64,000 nt of DNA from Peronospora farinosa (taxonomy: Eukaryota; Oomycota; Peronosporomycetes; Peronosporales; Peronosporaceae): assembly GCA_947646735.1 (NCBI GenBank), contig CANTFK010000983.1:620001-684000 (forward strand), written 5' to 3'. Below, piece after piece: positions 10,037-21,502 of this stretch. The position numbers were made by a program, and so were the translations under genes. Position 1 is the stretch's first letter. Each line of letters begins with the position of its first letter. The notes under the pieces were generated by a model. The model worked only from the letters and a program-made list of their open reading frames with translations. It made no database searches and had not been told where the DNA came from.

Positions 10037-11198
10037 CTACGGGAAAATATCGGCGTACTCACAGGTGATATCGTATACAGGGTTGCCCGAAGCACGAAGA
10101 GCATTCCAAGAATGTGCCTCTAAGCGTTCTTCGCGCGCTGATTTAGGCTCGGCGCTCGTCGGGCGAGCCTCCAGAACTTCTTCACTGGCTGCTTCGGTGG
10201 CTGAAACGATGCACACCTGCTCGATGTCTCCAGCCTTGAGGTCGTGAAGGAAATCTTTCCATGCAAGGTCTGACAGAGATGTGATCTCTGCAGCAGTGCA
10301 CGGTGGGATCGCTACCTCAATGTAGCGGCCACGATGTGGGGATCCCTCCACATATTCCAGCGCGCATAAGGATTCCGTTACTACGGATGCAAATGCATCA
10401 GCATGTTGACGTGAATGTCGTCGTCTCGGTAATCGGCGTGCTCCTTTCTTGCGTTTTCTCTTGCGTCTCGAGCCCTTGCTCGAGACTGGCACGTCTCTAT
10501 CACAAAAGGATGATGTACCCCCCCTCTAGACGTGGGAGCTCTGTCTCCACCACGTCGGTCTCATTCGGATCCATAGTCCGCCAATTCTCGTTAATCAAAG
10601 GCGGGAGCCCCTGCTTGACCGCCTCACTTGATTTCGGGAGCCCCTGCTTGACCGCCTTGAAATAGATCGGGAACCCCTGTTCGACCGCCTCGTTGCGCAG
10701 TACGGAACATCCTGCTCACAGAGGGCCATCGCTCTCTCTGTGTTAAGTACTAGTCGTGGCAAGTTCGCTCACGACACTGACGTGAGGCCAATCGGATGAA
10801 GCGACCAACAAATGAGTAAACACTTCACTGACGTCATAACCGCTTCGTCGTTTGACGGACCGAGATAGCCAATCTATCTTCGGCTGATACCGTGACAGCC
10901 ACGGTATCCCAAGTATGCAATCAAATGCATTTTTCATCTCGTACACCAAAAATGCGTCGTTGCTCTGGAAATCGTCGAAAGTGTACGGTAAAACCACTGT
11001 TTTACGCGGGACACGTTTTGGTTGTCCATCGGCAAGTTTGACAACGATGTCACCTGGACCTTCTCGAACCGTGACAGTCGACGGGAGAAGGGACAAACAG
11101 AATGCAAGAAAGAAGTTGGTGGTAGCTCCAGAATACAACAACGCTCGAAGAGGTCGCTTCACTCCAGCAACGATGAGACTGATAATAATCAGTCTCAA
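10037..11198 (-). pseudogene. Element B protease and linker
   Basis: The frame at 10743-11198 resembles a retropepsin with RALLYSGATTNFF; the active-site Asp of the usual LLDSGA is Tyr, so it is dead. FDCILGIPWLSRYQPKIDW marks the C-terminal half. The linker frame 10037-10492 carries ITSLSDLAWKDFLHDL, a motif shared with A' between protease and RT. Confidence 0.75.
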
Positions 11199-12349
11199 AT
11201 ATCGTGCATGGTGGTGGCATTGAAATGAGTATGAATCACTATGGGGCTAGGAGCCCGAGCTGCCACCTGAGTACTCGGGGCTCCATTTCTGCCAGTAGGG
11301 CGCCCCACGCCTACTGGAACCGCTCGTTTTTTGGCGGGACCACCGACTACACAGCTTCTCCTCGTGAGACAGTTGTGTTCATAGTCACCGGCGCAGGTGC
11401 TCGACAGACAGCCGCACGATGGCCTGTCTTGCCACATCGAAAACACTTCATCGTGTTAGGATTGCGAATGTCGCGGCCTAATGATTTGCCGCGACCACGA
11501 GAGGACTCGATTGCATAAAGTTCCATTGGCTATGGGCCAGACGTTCGGGGATGTTGTGACGCTGCGTGCAGGTACGACGACGCGGCAGTGTAATCCTCAC
11601 GAAGCGCGAGGGTAAATGCCTCCTCGAGGCACTTTGGTTCAGCACGCGTGAGGCAGTAACGCGTCATGCTCTCCTGCATACCAAAAATAAAGACATGGAC
11701 TTGTGAAGCCATGTCAATCGACTGCGTGTTAATGCACGAAGCAAGATGACGTGTCTTCTGCACGTAGTCACGCATAGACAGCTTGCCCTGTCGGAGTGAG
11801 AAGAAATCTGCACGCAAGCGAGATTCATCTTAAGGAGGCTCGAAAGCCAGTCGTAAGTCACGCTGGATATCGTCCAGCGTAAATAACGCCGACTCATCTA
11901 CGACGAGCTTTTCGAAAGCCCATTCCTTGGCTTTGCCAACAAGGCGAGACAGCAGGAATTTGACCTTGGACGTCGGAGCGTCAATTAATCTTGACGCTAT
12001 TGCAATATCCACCTCGCGAAACCAGCGATTGAAGGTGAGACGATCCGGACCATCACCGGAGTACGTTGACGTCTTCATCTTGATAGCGCCATGGTACGAA
12101 GTGCGCGAGGGAGTCAATACTCGCCGATTCGCTTCGGCGAGCTCGCGCACCATAAAGTCTTGAATAACGGCACGTTGACCATCGAGCGTCGCTGTGCTCA
12201 GCTGCGACGTCACGATAGTTTCACCAGACCGCCGCGAGTCGATGTAGTGCCCGCCACTCCACCGAGGTGAGATGTGGAAAATCAGAATGCTTCAGCGAGA
12301 CCGCTGGAGCCACCAAAGACTCGTCCATGTTCATCTCAATTCTGGTCAT
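11199..12349 (-). pseudogene. Element B gag with zinc knuckle
   Basis: The first ATG lies about 26 bp after the 5' LTR. The body (11830-12213) has [19 protein letters not shown] and [18 protein letters not shown], typical of gypsy gag, continuing in a second frame with QGKLSMRDYVQKTRHLAS. A CX2CX4HX4C zinc knuckle CFRCGKTGHRAAVC is encoded at 11408-11445. Stops and shifts break the frame several times. Confidence 0.85.
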
Positions 12350-12375
12350 TGGAAGGACTACGAAGTGCTACCAGG

Positions 12376-12694
12376 TGTAACGGGCTAAGGACCCGTTGCC
12401 GTCTTACACTTAAAGGGCTTTGAGGAAGCGCTCTTAATTAACTCGTAAATATAACTCTGTTTTATTGTTGTTTTGTTTTAATTCGCAGTAAGTGCGAATA
12501 TGTTCCCTAGCTCAGGGGAACCACTCAATATGGAAGTCCATTTATTATTGGCTAATAATTGGGTCTGGCACCCCAATAATAAACCAATAATAAAAAAGAC
12601 GCGCAGTATATGCTAATCGGATACTGCCCTATGCCTACTTATGTAATTGTGTATTATCCCTATAACTACTTATGTGATAGGTTGCCCCATTACA
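12376..12694 (-). mobile_element. 5' LTR of element B
   Basis: A 319-bp LTR, ends TGTAACGGGC and CCCCATTACA on the plus strand, matching 5323-5622. The outer flank is AATCT. Confidence 0.85.
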
Positions 12695-13000
12695 AATCTG
12701 CATATAACCCAATCCCTACCTTTACAGAAAAAGGCTCCTTAACCTGAATCCTTACACCATTCAACTCATTTTACCTAAGTAGTAATAAATATGCTGGTAA
12801 AAATTTACTAGTACACACACAAAACCAGCTATGGACAACTAGATACAGGAAACTTACCCCTCGGATAGTGCCAATCGCCTGGGCAGTGAAGAAACGCAAG
12901 CAGGCATTGAGGATGGAAGTGCCGTTCGCTACAAAAGGAAGCAGAAAAACTGCCCCATCTGAGATCATGTAGCTCGTGAAGAAGGAGAAAAAATGGAATT

Positions 13001-13204
13001 TTGGAGAAGACATACAAATGTCTCGTCTCAAAAGGCTGTGTAAGGGAGTTCGTGATGAGAGGAGGTACTGGCCAGATCAATATTAACAGGCATTTTCGAC
13101 AAGAGCATAAAGTCAGCATTGAAGGCATTGTACGGCCTACTGGCAACATGTCCCTGGAATCCTTTGTTTTCAAAGGGCCTCAAATAGACCAATTGGTAAG
13201 TTAA
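13001..13204 (+). pseudogene. hAT transposase N-terminal BED zinc finger
   Basis: The frame contains KCLVSKGCVREF and ININRHFRQEH, spaced as Cys-X5-Cys ... His-X4-His, the pattern of BED-type fingers that bind DNA at the N terminus of hAT transposases. The frame ends at a stop shortly before the LTR insertion at 13293. Confidence 0.7.
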
Positions 13205-13292
13205 CATTTTTCAGGATTATAGAGTGACGCGTCACGCTACGCGGTATCGCTTGACAAACACTAATCTGTCTGTCTGAATAGGATTTGACACG

Positions 13293-14768
13293 TGTGGTGA
13301 AGTGCTTTCCTAAATTGTGAAGAACCCAGGGGCCAGTAGGATTGAAGGGACAAGGGGCCGTGGACTAGGGATAAGGGACCACGCACCAGAGAGAAGAGAC
13401 CGGAGATAAAGGGAACCTCGGAGTGAAGCGACCGTTGGCTGAGAATGTAAAATCCAAACAAAAGAGAGGTCATTACCAGGGTACTGTTTAACCGGTACCA
13501 CGGGGAGTCGACCATGGCTCTCATCGGTAGACCTGGGTCACTCATCGGTCGACCTCGACTCCTCGTCGGTAGACCCGGTCCATCATAGGTCGACCCGGTC
13601 CATCATCGGTCGACCCGGTCCCTCATCGGTAGACCTGAGTCCCTCGTCGGTCGACCCGGTCCCTCATAGGTCGACCTGGGTCCCTCATCGGTCGAACTCG
13701 ATCCCTCATCGGTAGACCTGGGTCCCTCGTCGGTCGACCCAATCCCTCATCGGTCGACCCGGTCCCTCGTTAATGAAGCTGGGTCCCTCGTCGGTTAACC
13801 CGGTCCCTCATCGGTCGACCCGGTCCCTCGTTGGTCGACCCGGGCCCTCGTTGGTAGACCTGGGTCCCTCATTGGTCGACCCGGTCCCTCGCTGGTAGAC
13901 CTGGGTCCCTCATTGGTCGACCTCGGCACCTCGGGGTTCAGCCACTCCTGACCAGTTAATACAAGGATCAGACTAGTCGACGCAAGGAATCAGAGCTTCA
14001 GGCAAGGATAGAGTAAAGGAGTTAAAAGGATAGGACTATATTAAATACTACTCAATTTGCGATCTACTTGGCAAGTCTTCGTCGCGCTGTAAAGGAACTC
14101 GAGTCTGGCCACACGCCTGTTCCGGGGAGGGGATATATTTGGCCCCCCCCCGTTGAAGACAGACGTGTGGTTAGACTCAAGTGCAAGCTGAACCTCACGT
14201 GGCACGACTCCGTCACCCAAGAAGAACTTGCTCTAAGCTACTCACTGTTCCGGGAAGGGATATATTTTGGCCCCCCGTCGAAGACAGTTGTGTAGCGAAG
14301 CTCAAGTGCAAATTGAGTTCCAGGATATATTTGGCCTGTGAGCTCGTTCGAGTAGCAACACCCCCCAAGACCCGCTATCGGAAGCGGTCTCCCTCACCTC
14401 AAGGTCCGGGAGCAACGTAAAGGTCAGGTGGTTAATACCCCTGAAACAGAAGGAAAAGGCCAGGGACGACAAGCGCCCCTGAAGAATTTGGTTCTAAGTC
14501 CACTCTCGACAAGGTCGATCGAGTGACCACCTACCGGCCCACCGAGTGAAGCATATCCACTCGAGGCCCCCCAGGTCTACCTCCCTCAAGGCAGACGTCT
14601 ACATCTTCACCAAGTCTTCCGAAGAGTGCAACCCGCCAGCCGACGGGTACACAAGGTGAGAGAAGGTCCATACGCGGCATCGGGGTACCCCCTCCCGACA
14701 GTCGGCAGTCCGGCACAGTGAGTGGTTTGGGGTCTCATCATACAATTTTGAGAACCCACTCCACCACA
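13293..14768 (+). mobile_element. Solo LTR, family D, 1476 bp, with 4-bp TSD
   Basis: Ends TGTGGTGAAG and CTCCACCACA and flanked by CACG at 13289-13292 and 14769-14772. It is the inverted counterpart of 374-1680; a 75-codon stretch (14068-14295) is identical in both copies (complement 844-1071). Inserted within the hAT pseudogene. Confidence 0.88.
13505..13930. repeat. Minisatellite in family D LTR
   Basis: About twenty tandem units of 20-21 bp of the form GGTCGACCCGGTCCCTCATC with GTAGACCTGGGT variants. Longer than the homologous array at 1195-1470. Confidence 0.9.
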
Positions 14769-14799
14769 CACGTGTTAATTTTAAGACTGCCATGCTGCA

Positions 14800-15560
14800 G
14801 TGTTTGCTGACTTGAATTTGGGTGTTGGGACAGTCGAATAATAATCTTTTATCAGTCTGCTTTCTCTGGCCAGCAATGGCAACTCTCTTGGTAAAGGCAG
14901 ACGCTATGCGAGAATAGGCAATTCAGCTGCATTTGGTCAATTTGAAGCACTAGACCGAAAAGGTTCTGAAGAATGTGAAGGACGTCCATCAGATCCACCT
15001 CACGACTGATTGCTGGAGTATTCCACAAAGAAGAAAACGTCTTTATGAGCCTGACAGGCCCCTGGGTCAGCCCACAACTTGAAATGGAAAGATTACCTTC
15101 GCTCTGGAAGAAATAAAGGTTAGCACGATGTCAAGCTAAATGTCTAACATTTTTGACATACTGACAAAAATGTATATACATATGAGTGGCCACAGTGAAA
15201 TGTAGCTCGATAAACTTTAACTTAAAAAGGTAAAAAGGCTGGGGTTTTTGCAAGCTCCCGGCACATCACCGTGGAAAATGAAAGTAGCAATTTTACCATG
15301 CTACAGGCATTCGGCAAGTGACCGCAAGTTGTTTTCGATGCGAACACAATGGTGCACAGGTGTTTCGCCCACATCATTAATCTAGTGGCTCGATATGGCA
15401 TTTCTGCTTTCGGAGGGCCTAATTTAGTGACTTTGAAAGAGTTGAAGATCGAAAAGCAAGAAACAGCGGAGCAAAAAAACAATGTGGTATGTTAGTTTCT
15501 GTCAAAAAGTTGGTTAAAACTGATAAAAATATATTTTCCTGCTATGCTTTAAGCAGCATT
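14800..15560 (+). pseudogene. hAT transposase middle region
   Basis: Fragments in several frames include HLTTDCWS near 14995-15020, the position of a conserved acidic block in hAT transposases, and HRCFAHIINLVARYGISAF at 15350-15410, the typical hAT segment with an invariant His. Stops and shifts are frequent, so it is not translatable. Confidence 0.7.
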
Positions 15561-15778
15561 CTTGCGATGGTTACTGAGCCTGATGGGTCCAGAGTCAATG
15601 TCCGTCGTTTTACAGAACAATTAAGAATTTGGCAACAAAATGAGCTTCATTCCATTGAGAAGAGCCCTTTTTCTATCAATTGTCTCGTTGCACCAAGAAA
15701 CGTCGGCTGCGAACACATTAACTCATGATGTGACGACAAGATAAAGCTCCACTTTTGCAATGTTCTAAAGAGCTCTGG

Positions 15779-16379
15779 TGCAACGGGCTTGAAGTTAAAC
15801 GGCTCGTTAATTATCGAATACTTAACGGGCAGGCCTAAATGGGTACGAGGTACCTTAGGCCTGCCACTTGGGTGTGGTACCCACTCTCGTGAATGAAATA
15901 TCCATGGATGGCTCACATTCAACGGGGATGACGCCAGTTGGGACTAGGCGTCATTGTGACGCTTCAGACGGACGTCATCAGCGAGCTTTAATATATTTTA
16001 AGCTCGCACGTAAGGATACGCTTCTAAAGAGACGCGTATCCAATCTTTGCTTAATTAATCAATTAATAGTTATATATATCTTTAATTATGATATATTAAA
16101 TGTAAGTCCCCCTTGAAATCACTAATTACCGCCCACTGCGCACGAGAAGCTTCTTGAGCTTCTGCATGACGTAAGTGAGACACTTCTTAGTTGTTCGTTG
16201 CGCGGACCGCTCTAAGCGGCCGGCAACAGTTTGGTTCGGCGCTTTAATCGGCCGACTAACATCACCACCATCGGAGGTAAGATAGTATAACCGCTTCCTC
16301 GCGCTGTTTGAAGGTGTGCCGCGTAGTACGTGGCAGCTTCTCTACGATGCGCTCGTCTACATCTCGCTTTGATGTTAGT
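15779..16379 (+). mobile_element. Solo LTR, family A type
   Basis: Starts TGCAACGGGC, a variant of the A-type TGTAACGGGC end, and follows the LTR of copy A through the block ATACGCTTCTAAAGAG. The right end near GATGTTAG is less clear and no target duplication could be fixed. It separates the middle and C-terminal parts of the hAT pseudogene. Confidence 0.7.
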
Positions 16380-16469
16380 ATATATATATTTTATGGAAAT
16401 CTCATGCTATATTTTTAGCTCTCTAACTTTTTGTTTCAGGCCCAGCGTGAAGAACTTGACAAAAACGTC

Positions 16470-17330
16470 AAATTTCGAAAGTTTTTGTGAGCGAAGAAGA
16501 ATGGGCTAAATTAAAGCAAAAAGTGATTTTTTTCGAGCCGCTCAACGCTGCAACGGAGCTTCTATCCAGCAAGATATATCCCACCTTTGGAATTGAGCTT
16601 CCGATATACTTCTTCTTGGATCGGAAATTGCAGCAGGTGAGTGATATTATGTTATGATGTCAGGTAGCTTTATCTCCAAGAAATTCATCTGATTTTAAGT
16701 AAAGCACAAATATGATGCTACTTAGCCGCATCCAGTTGCCACAAAATTGCTGGAGAAGCTTCGGATATACCGTCTTGTGGCAGTGAAACTAGAATATAAT
16801 TTTCACCATCCTGGATTCAAGGGTCAACTTTAAATGGTATCAAGTGTCCACTAACTGGTCAGCTAAAATTCGAGTTGACGAACACAACATCGCCGCCGTT
16901 GAGAGACTTTTTCTACTGGAGATGCAAAGGATAAAAAAGTCAAGAAGAGGGACTAGCTCCGGGGGAACGATTAACTGGATATCAGGTTGCATTACTTTAG
17001 AAAGAAATCTTCGGATGGGGAAGACAAATGGAGGAGGAGGAATCATCGTCTTCAGGATACGTGGAGGAGGTAAACAGGCACTGGACTCAAAGGATTATTT
17101 CATCGACCACCGACCCTCTAGCATGGTGAAAACGAATCATCATCAATTCCCTACCATTGTTAGGATAGCCAGAAGCATCTTGACCATTCCTGCTACCAGT
17201 GCCTCTACAAATAGAGTTTTTTCTCCGGAAGGAAAGTCTTGAGATGGGGTAGGAGCTCATAGTCCGTCAAGTCAATTGATGCATTAGTGTGCCTGAAAGA
17301 TTTTTACAGGAAACAGAGCTTCCTACAGGT
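16470..17330 (+). pseudogene. hAT transposase C-terminal dimerisation domain
   Basis: One frame near 16480-16630 reads WAKLKQKVIFFEPLNAATEL and then KIYPTFGIELPIYFFL, typical hAT segments before the last catalytic block. The frame 16844-17242 ends with HHQFPTIVRIARSILTIPA and TSASTNRVFSPEGK, the hATC signature (FPxLxxxARxxLxIPATSA). A stop follows and the remainder (SIDALVCLKDFYRKQ) is in another frame. Confidence 0.85.
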
Positions 17331-17519
17331 GGTATAATATTAAATCTGAATACATCATTTGTTTTTTGTTGGGAGTATAAAATATGATGATCAAAAAGGC
17401 ATTATTGTGTGCGTGTATCAGGAGCAAATTCGTCTATATAATAAGTTGTTTATTATTCATTGTATTTAGCGAACTTACTATTTGATTCAATAATCATTAA
17501 TATGAATCATTATAGGATC

Positions 17520-18250
17520 AGAGTGAGCGTCTGCGGAGCTTAAGGCGCAGCAGTATGACGTGGCGGCTGCGCGCGCGGAGGTAAAGGACGGGCCTGTGGC
17601 GCAGCGCGAGAAGCCAGTGCTGGAGGATCGTATATCGGCACAGAGTGCGCGGCTGCGAAGCTTCAGACGCAGCAGTTTGACGTGGTGAATGCGCGCGCGG
17701 AAGAGAAGGACGCGCCTGTGGCGCAGCGCGAGAGGTCAGCCAAATAAACACCGAAAAGAATGAGCAGGCCCTAAAGAAGGTTGAGGAGGATATCGAATCA
17801 GCAAAAACGAAGACTCAACACACGCGTGAGCAGTTTGTTGCAATGGAGGAGAAAGCTCTTGCAGTCCGCGAGAAGTTCAATGCGATTTAAGGGCAGGTTA
17901 CTGCGAAAGAGAGAAGACTCCTCAAAGAAAATTACCGAAAGCTAAAGAAGGAGTGCGACGGGATGGCAAGTGAAGAAGTTGATCTATCCAACAGCTTGGA
18001 TGACTGCGGAAAATGCTGGAAGAAAACGCAAACAAAGAGACATAGTGGAAAGCAAAACTCACGTCTCTCCATACAACTTATATCACGGAGCAAGTACACA
18101 GTGCGAGAGTTTTGGAGAAATAAATTAGATTTGCCCGCTCGAAAGCGTCAAAAGAAGAGCAAGAATGCTGACCGAGGCGAAGCAATCGATGAGCAAAAGG
18201 AGGAGCCATCGAGAATAAAGACAGTAACGAGGAGAAATAGGTTTGATTGA
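17520..18250 (+). pseudogene. Coiled-coil protein pseudogene with internal duplication
   Basis: One frame reads ASAELKAQQYDVAAARAEV; a second, similar module of about 125 bp encodes AKLQTQQFDVVNARAEEK, so the segment is duplicated head to tail. It continues with EKNEQALKKVEEDIESAK and KERRLLKENYRKLKKEC, a strong coiled-coil pattern, and ends in a basic tail (KRQKKSKNADRG). Two or more stops or shifts break it. Family not recognised. The 180 bp before it (17341-17519) shows nothing. Confidence 0.5.
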
Positions 18251-18696
18251 TGTGTTCCTCCTTACATGGTGTAGCCGACATTACCCATCAGGATTCCACA
18301 TCGACCGGGTGCTGCTGCTGCTCCGCCTACTGCGTTGCTATTATTTGCTATTGTCTCAGTCCCTTCAAACGTCAAATTTTGTATGGCCTCACCGTCTACC
18401 TATTCTCCGTCGCCATTGTCGATTGCTTAGGAGAAAAGCCCAAGCTCAGTCATCTTGATCACTGATCTTAGTGCCACTGACAAGTCAATCTTAAGGTGCA
18501 AACAACAACGCAAATTCAATAATGAAAAATCACTAAGCTTCGCTTGTCACTGACTTGATCGTTGTATCGCCCATGTCGAAGTTAATTCGCACGTTGTGGC
18601 AAACGTCATTGCACAAATCGTGGCTTCTTACAGTAGAAAGTCGTGTGTACTTAGTTTTTCAAGTAAACGACCCAAGTTATCTTTAACATTAACCTT
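18251..18696. other. No feature recognised
   Basis: No coding similarity, repeat or LTR end is apparent. The open plus-strand frame that begins at 18596 is the shadow of the acyl-CoA oxidase fragment on the other strand. Confidence 0.5.
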
Positions 18697-19274
18697 TTAC
18701 AGACACAACCGTAATGTTTCAGCGCAAATCGGCCGTAGCAACTCGTACACCGCGACCTTGTCCGACGAGTGGTTCAGAGGATTGTGCTGCGCAGCTTTTA
18801 CGAAGCCTCGTATACGTTACCGTCATACCGGTCTAGTGCCGAAAGTTGAGTGTCGAGTTGAACATGTGATCCGAGAGGTTGAAGCCATCCACGAGCGTTA
18901 CAGCATGAGGGCGGATAAATGCGAACAGCTCATCGATGTTGGCACGAATAAAGAGCAATTCACTGGTGAAAACGCACGCTCTCCATAAACTTTCGGTGGT
19001 GGCTTTCAGCTGCGTGAGGGCGAGTATATGGCACAGTAGGCGCACGACGTTTAGAACCGCAGGTAAAAACATGGATTTTAATGTAAGGGTTGACAAGGCT
19101 TGCGGCTTCGGATAAGTTCTTGACGATGACTACGCTGGCATATGAATACGTCAGCTTTAAAGTGTCCATCAAATTATTCTGTAAGCCAGCAGTGACAGAA
19201 GCCTCTGTCGAAATCTTCTTTACGTAGGGACGAAGATGGTACAGGAAGCGCTGCTTAAGACTGTAACGTAACAT
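18697..19274 (-). pseudogene. Peroxisomal acyl-CoA oxidase C-terminal pseudogene
   Basis: Three minus-strand frames join into the C-terminal ACOX domain. The first (from 19274) has KLTYSYASVVIVKNLSEAAS; after a shift comes IDELFAFIRPHAVTLVDGF, which matches the RPHALTLVDAF signature; then LDRYDGNVYEA, the family's RYDGNVYE motif; and after a one-base loss AAQHNPLNHSSDKVAVYELL with a stop at 18697. Acyl-CoA oxidases carry out the first step of peroxisomal fatty-acid beta-oxidation. The FAD-binding N-terminal two thirds are missing, and with at least two frameshifts this is a relic. Confidence 0.85.
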
Positions 19275-20829
19275 GGAGGCCTAATTAACTATTGCTTGGT
19301 GCGAGGATTTACATCTGGCAATTTGTCGATATTTGCTAGGAATCAGCCTTGGAATAACAAATATGCTTCTTGAATCAGTCATGATTCATGTAAAAAAATT
19401 AAAATAAGAGCCAGCCAGTCCGAATAACCCCAATTATTCTGTATTCAAGTTTCAAGCTATTACGAGAGGCCGTACTCATTGGTACCAGGGTTCCCGGGCC
19501 CAGTGAGAGTAGTGTGTTCCATACTGTTTATGGACCTTGGGCAGGAAGAATTGAATCTGCGCCACTTACGAATTAACCCCCCCCCCGTGCCGGTGCTTAC
19601 CCAGGACATGAAGGGAGGACATGGTGCTTGAAGCATTGGGAATGTCACGGCATCGTGTGTCCATCATAATTGACATGTTTTGAAGAATAAAGAGTTGAAG
19701 TAGAAGCGAGGGCATATGATACATGTACAATCTCCAGTTGCAGATATAATTTGATCTATTTTAACGTTCTTGCACTGATCAAGCTGCTGCTTTCCTTGCA
19801 TCGATCAGAAAGCTGTCGATTTTTTAATGGTAACTCACTACTGTTGCCGCTATGCTGCTTGAGAACTCACTTGCTCCGTAAATATCGTTAATATATTGCT
19901 CGTCATTGCTTTTAACCGTTTCGGTGCACCAAGTTGCCGACGTTGTAATCTGGTGAATGACGAAAGAAAAGGAACGAGGCAGATTGCAGCATTACAGCAG
20001 TATTGTGCAATCCTTGTTGACATTGCACGGTATTGCAATGCTGTAGTCTGCCTCTTTTCCTTTCTTACCACGTAATGGCTGTGAGAAGAGCTGCAGATGG
20101 CCGGACACCACGACTAACTGTACTGCGATGTACATTTGCCTGACACTTGAATGGAAGTATGTAAGATAATCACCAAAACATCAATTGCAGATGATGCTTG
20201 CGGGCAGCGCGAATGTTAGACGAGGTGGTCACTTGACCCGTTTCATTCTCAAGTGCTCAAACGGCTCCTGACGAGATCGTGCCGGATGCTGTTACGCACA
20301 TGGCAAGTCAATACTGCAATTGAGCGATACCGCACCATTCTACCACACATACATTAATGGACTCAACAGTCCCTTCCATGAAACCAGTTAAGATGCTCGT
20401 TTTGAGTCCTATGCGGTTTGTTAGATCTATATGCGCTGAGACCAAGTACGCTCCGCTACATGGTAGCTGTTTTCGCGTGGCTAGCACAACTATTTATTTT
20501 ATATGAATTTTTGAAAATGCTTGACTAGACCGGTGTTACGACATATTGCTTGCTGATTAGAGCCGTTCTCACATGTTCTTGATAAGGACTAATCTAATTA
20601 ACACGATTAAAAGTCTTTCGTACAACTATGCAGGTTGAGCAATTTTAAGGACTTGTGGTTTACTTGGTATATTTGAAGCTGAGAAAATATATAGGTCCTT
20701 AGTTCGCTACCCTGTGCTGCCTTTTAGCCTACTCATCTAATTCCTTATAGAAGCTTCATAAAGACGTCATCTAATGAAGTCAGACTGTGACGTCATGACC
20801 TATCCAGTGTGCAACCCTATCACACGCTC
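19275..20829. other. Unannotated stretch with one hairpin
   Basis: No convincing coding similarity was found on either strand. The only structure seen is the long imperfect inverted repeat at 19962-20064, listed separately. Base composition is mixed and a run of ten C residues lies near 19580. Confidence 0.4.
19962..20064. repeat. Imperfect long hairpin (foldback)
   Basis: The arm GAAAGAAAAGGAACGAGGCA at 19962 is mirrored by the complement ending at 20064, and pairing continues inward to GTGCAAT/ATTGCAC. Arms are about 43-50 nt with a loop of about 10 nt. It could be a MITE core or a hairpin-RNA locus; neither is shown. Confidence 0.7.
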
Positions 20830-21502
20830 TGTCGCACCGCACGCACCTTGCGGCTTAACATCTTCCCGTACTTGGCTTCGTCTTGTTTGTCTTGAAATCC
20901 TGTACTAGTTGCTGCCAATGCGAAACTTAGCGGATAGCTTTCTCGAGCTCCCAAGTACAATCACACTTTGGGAGCCGTTCCATTTTACTAGCCATTCTAT
21001 TTGACGGCTGCGCTGACGTCGTATTAGCAACCTTTTCACGATTTAAAGTTCTTTCCCGGTATCTTCCTCTAGGATAACCGGTGATGCTTTTGGAATCGGT
21101 CGCCCCGCGAGCTTAGAGGCATTCGGCTGGTATAGAAACCAGTCGGTCGACGTTGAATAGTTCGACGTTGAACACAGAGTGCAGTTTATTCATATTTCGT
21201 GGTACCTTCAACTTCGCTACGTTCGGGCTGATCATCTTGATTGTCTCAAATGGTCCGTTTTTTTGGCCGCGAGCCTTGTTTTCCTTAACTCAATGCGAGC
21301 ATTTACTGTCTTTAGTGGTAGATTCTTGGTATTCAGTAGAAAAAAATCACCGTCATTATAAGGTAAGGCTTGTTTTTTAGAGTCGTAGTACTTATTCTGC
21401 TTTCCTGGGCTTGCTCTAGGATTTCGCGTGCCTAAAGCACTATGTTTTGACAATTTTTGGCAAACTTTGAAGCAAACTCTGAGATTGGTAGTGGATCCAG
21501 AC
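20830..21502 (-). pseudogene. Gypsy integrase C terminus plus chromodomain remnant
   Basis: Minus-strand fragments show FLLNTKNLPLKT (integrase C-terminal beta-barrel entry), FETIKMISPNVAKLKVPR and LHSVFNVELFNVDRLVSIP. Further on, two frames give RQIEWLVKWNG and CTWELEKAI, the aromatic and W-E marks of a chromodomain. Chromodomains on integrase steer insertion into certain chromatin. The piece abuts the end of the A' 3' LTR at 21503 and belongs to a different Gypsy family. Confidence 0.72.

Larger units (their letters stand above)
5323..12694 (-). mobile_element. Gypsy element B, degenerate, with both LTRs
   Basis: A minus-strand Ty3/gypsy element of about 7.4 kb with order 5' LTR (12376-12694), gag, protease, RT, RNase H, integrase, an antisense ORF on the plus strand, and 3' LTR (5323-5622). 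All pol parts are recognisable but split by shifts and stops. It is a sister family to A: both carry the same linker between protease and RT (ITSLSDLAWKDFL here, IVNLSEMTWDLFL in A'). The 3' LTR lacks about 15 terminal bases and is fused to the LTR of copy A, so no target duplication can be read. Confidence 0.85.
12960..17340 (+). mobile_element. hAT transposon pseudogene, interrupted by two solo LTRs
   Basis: Three plus-strand blocks belong to a hAT-family transposase: a BED-type zinc finger (13001-13204), a middle part (14800-15560) and a C-terminal dimerisation domain (16470-17330). They are separated by a family D solo LTR and an A-type solo LTR. Terminal inverted repeats and target duplications were not found, so the outer limits are approximate. 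Confidence 0.8.

Noticed and set aside
13505..13930. Possible CRISPR array
   Set aside because: Units of about 20 bp are contiguous without unique spacers and lie in an LTR of a eukaryotic genome.
18596..18988. Plus-strand ORF of 130 codons
   Set aside because: The opposite strand carries acyl-CoA oxidase motifs in three frames; this is its shadow.
19460..19648. Minus-strand ORF with possible splice donor
   Set aside because: Some phrases look protein-like, but no family could be named and the frame crosses a poly-C run.
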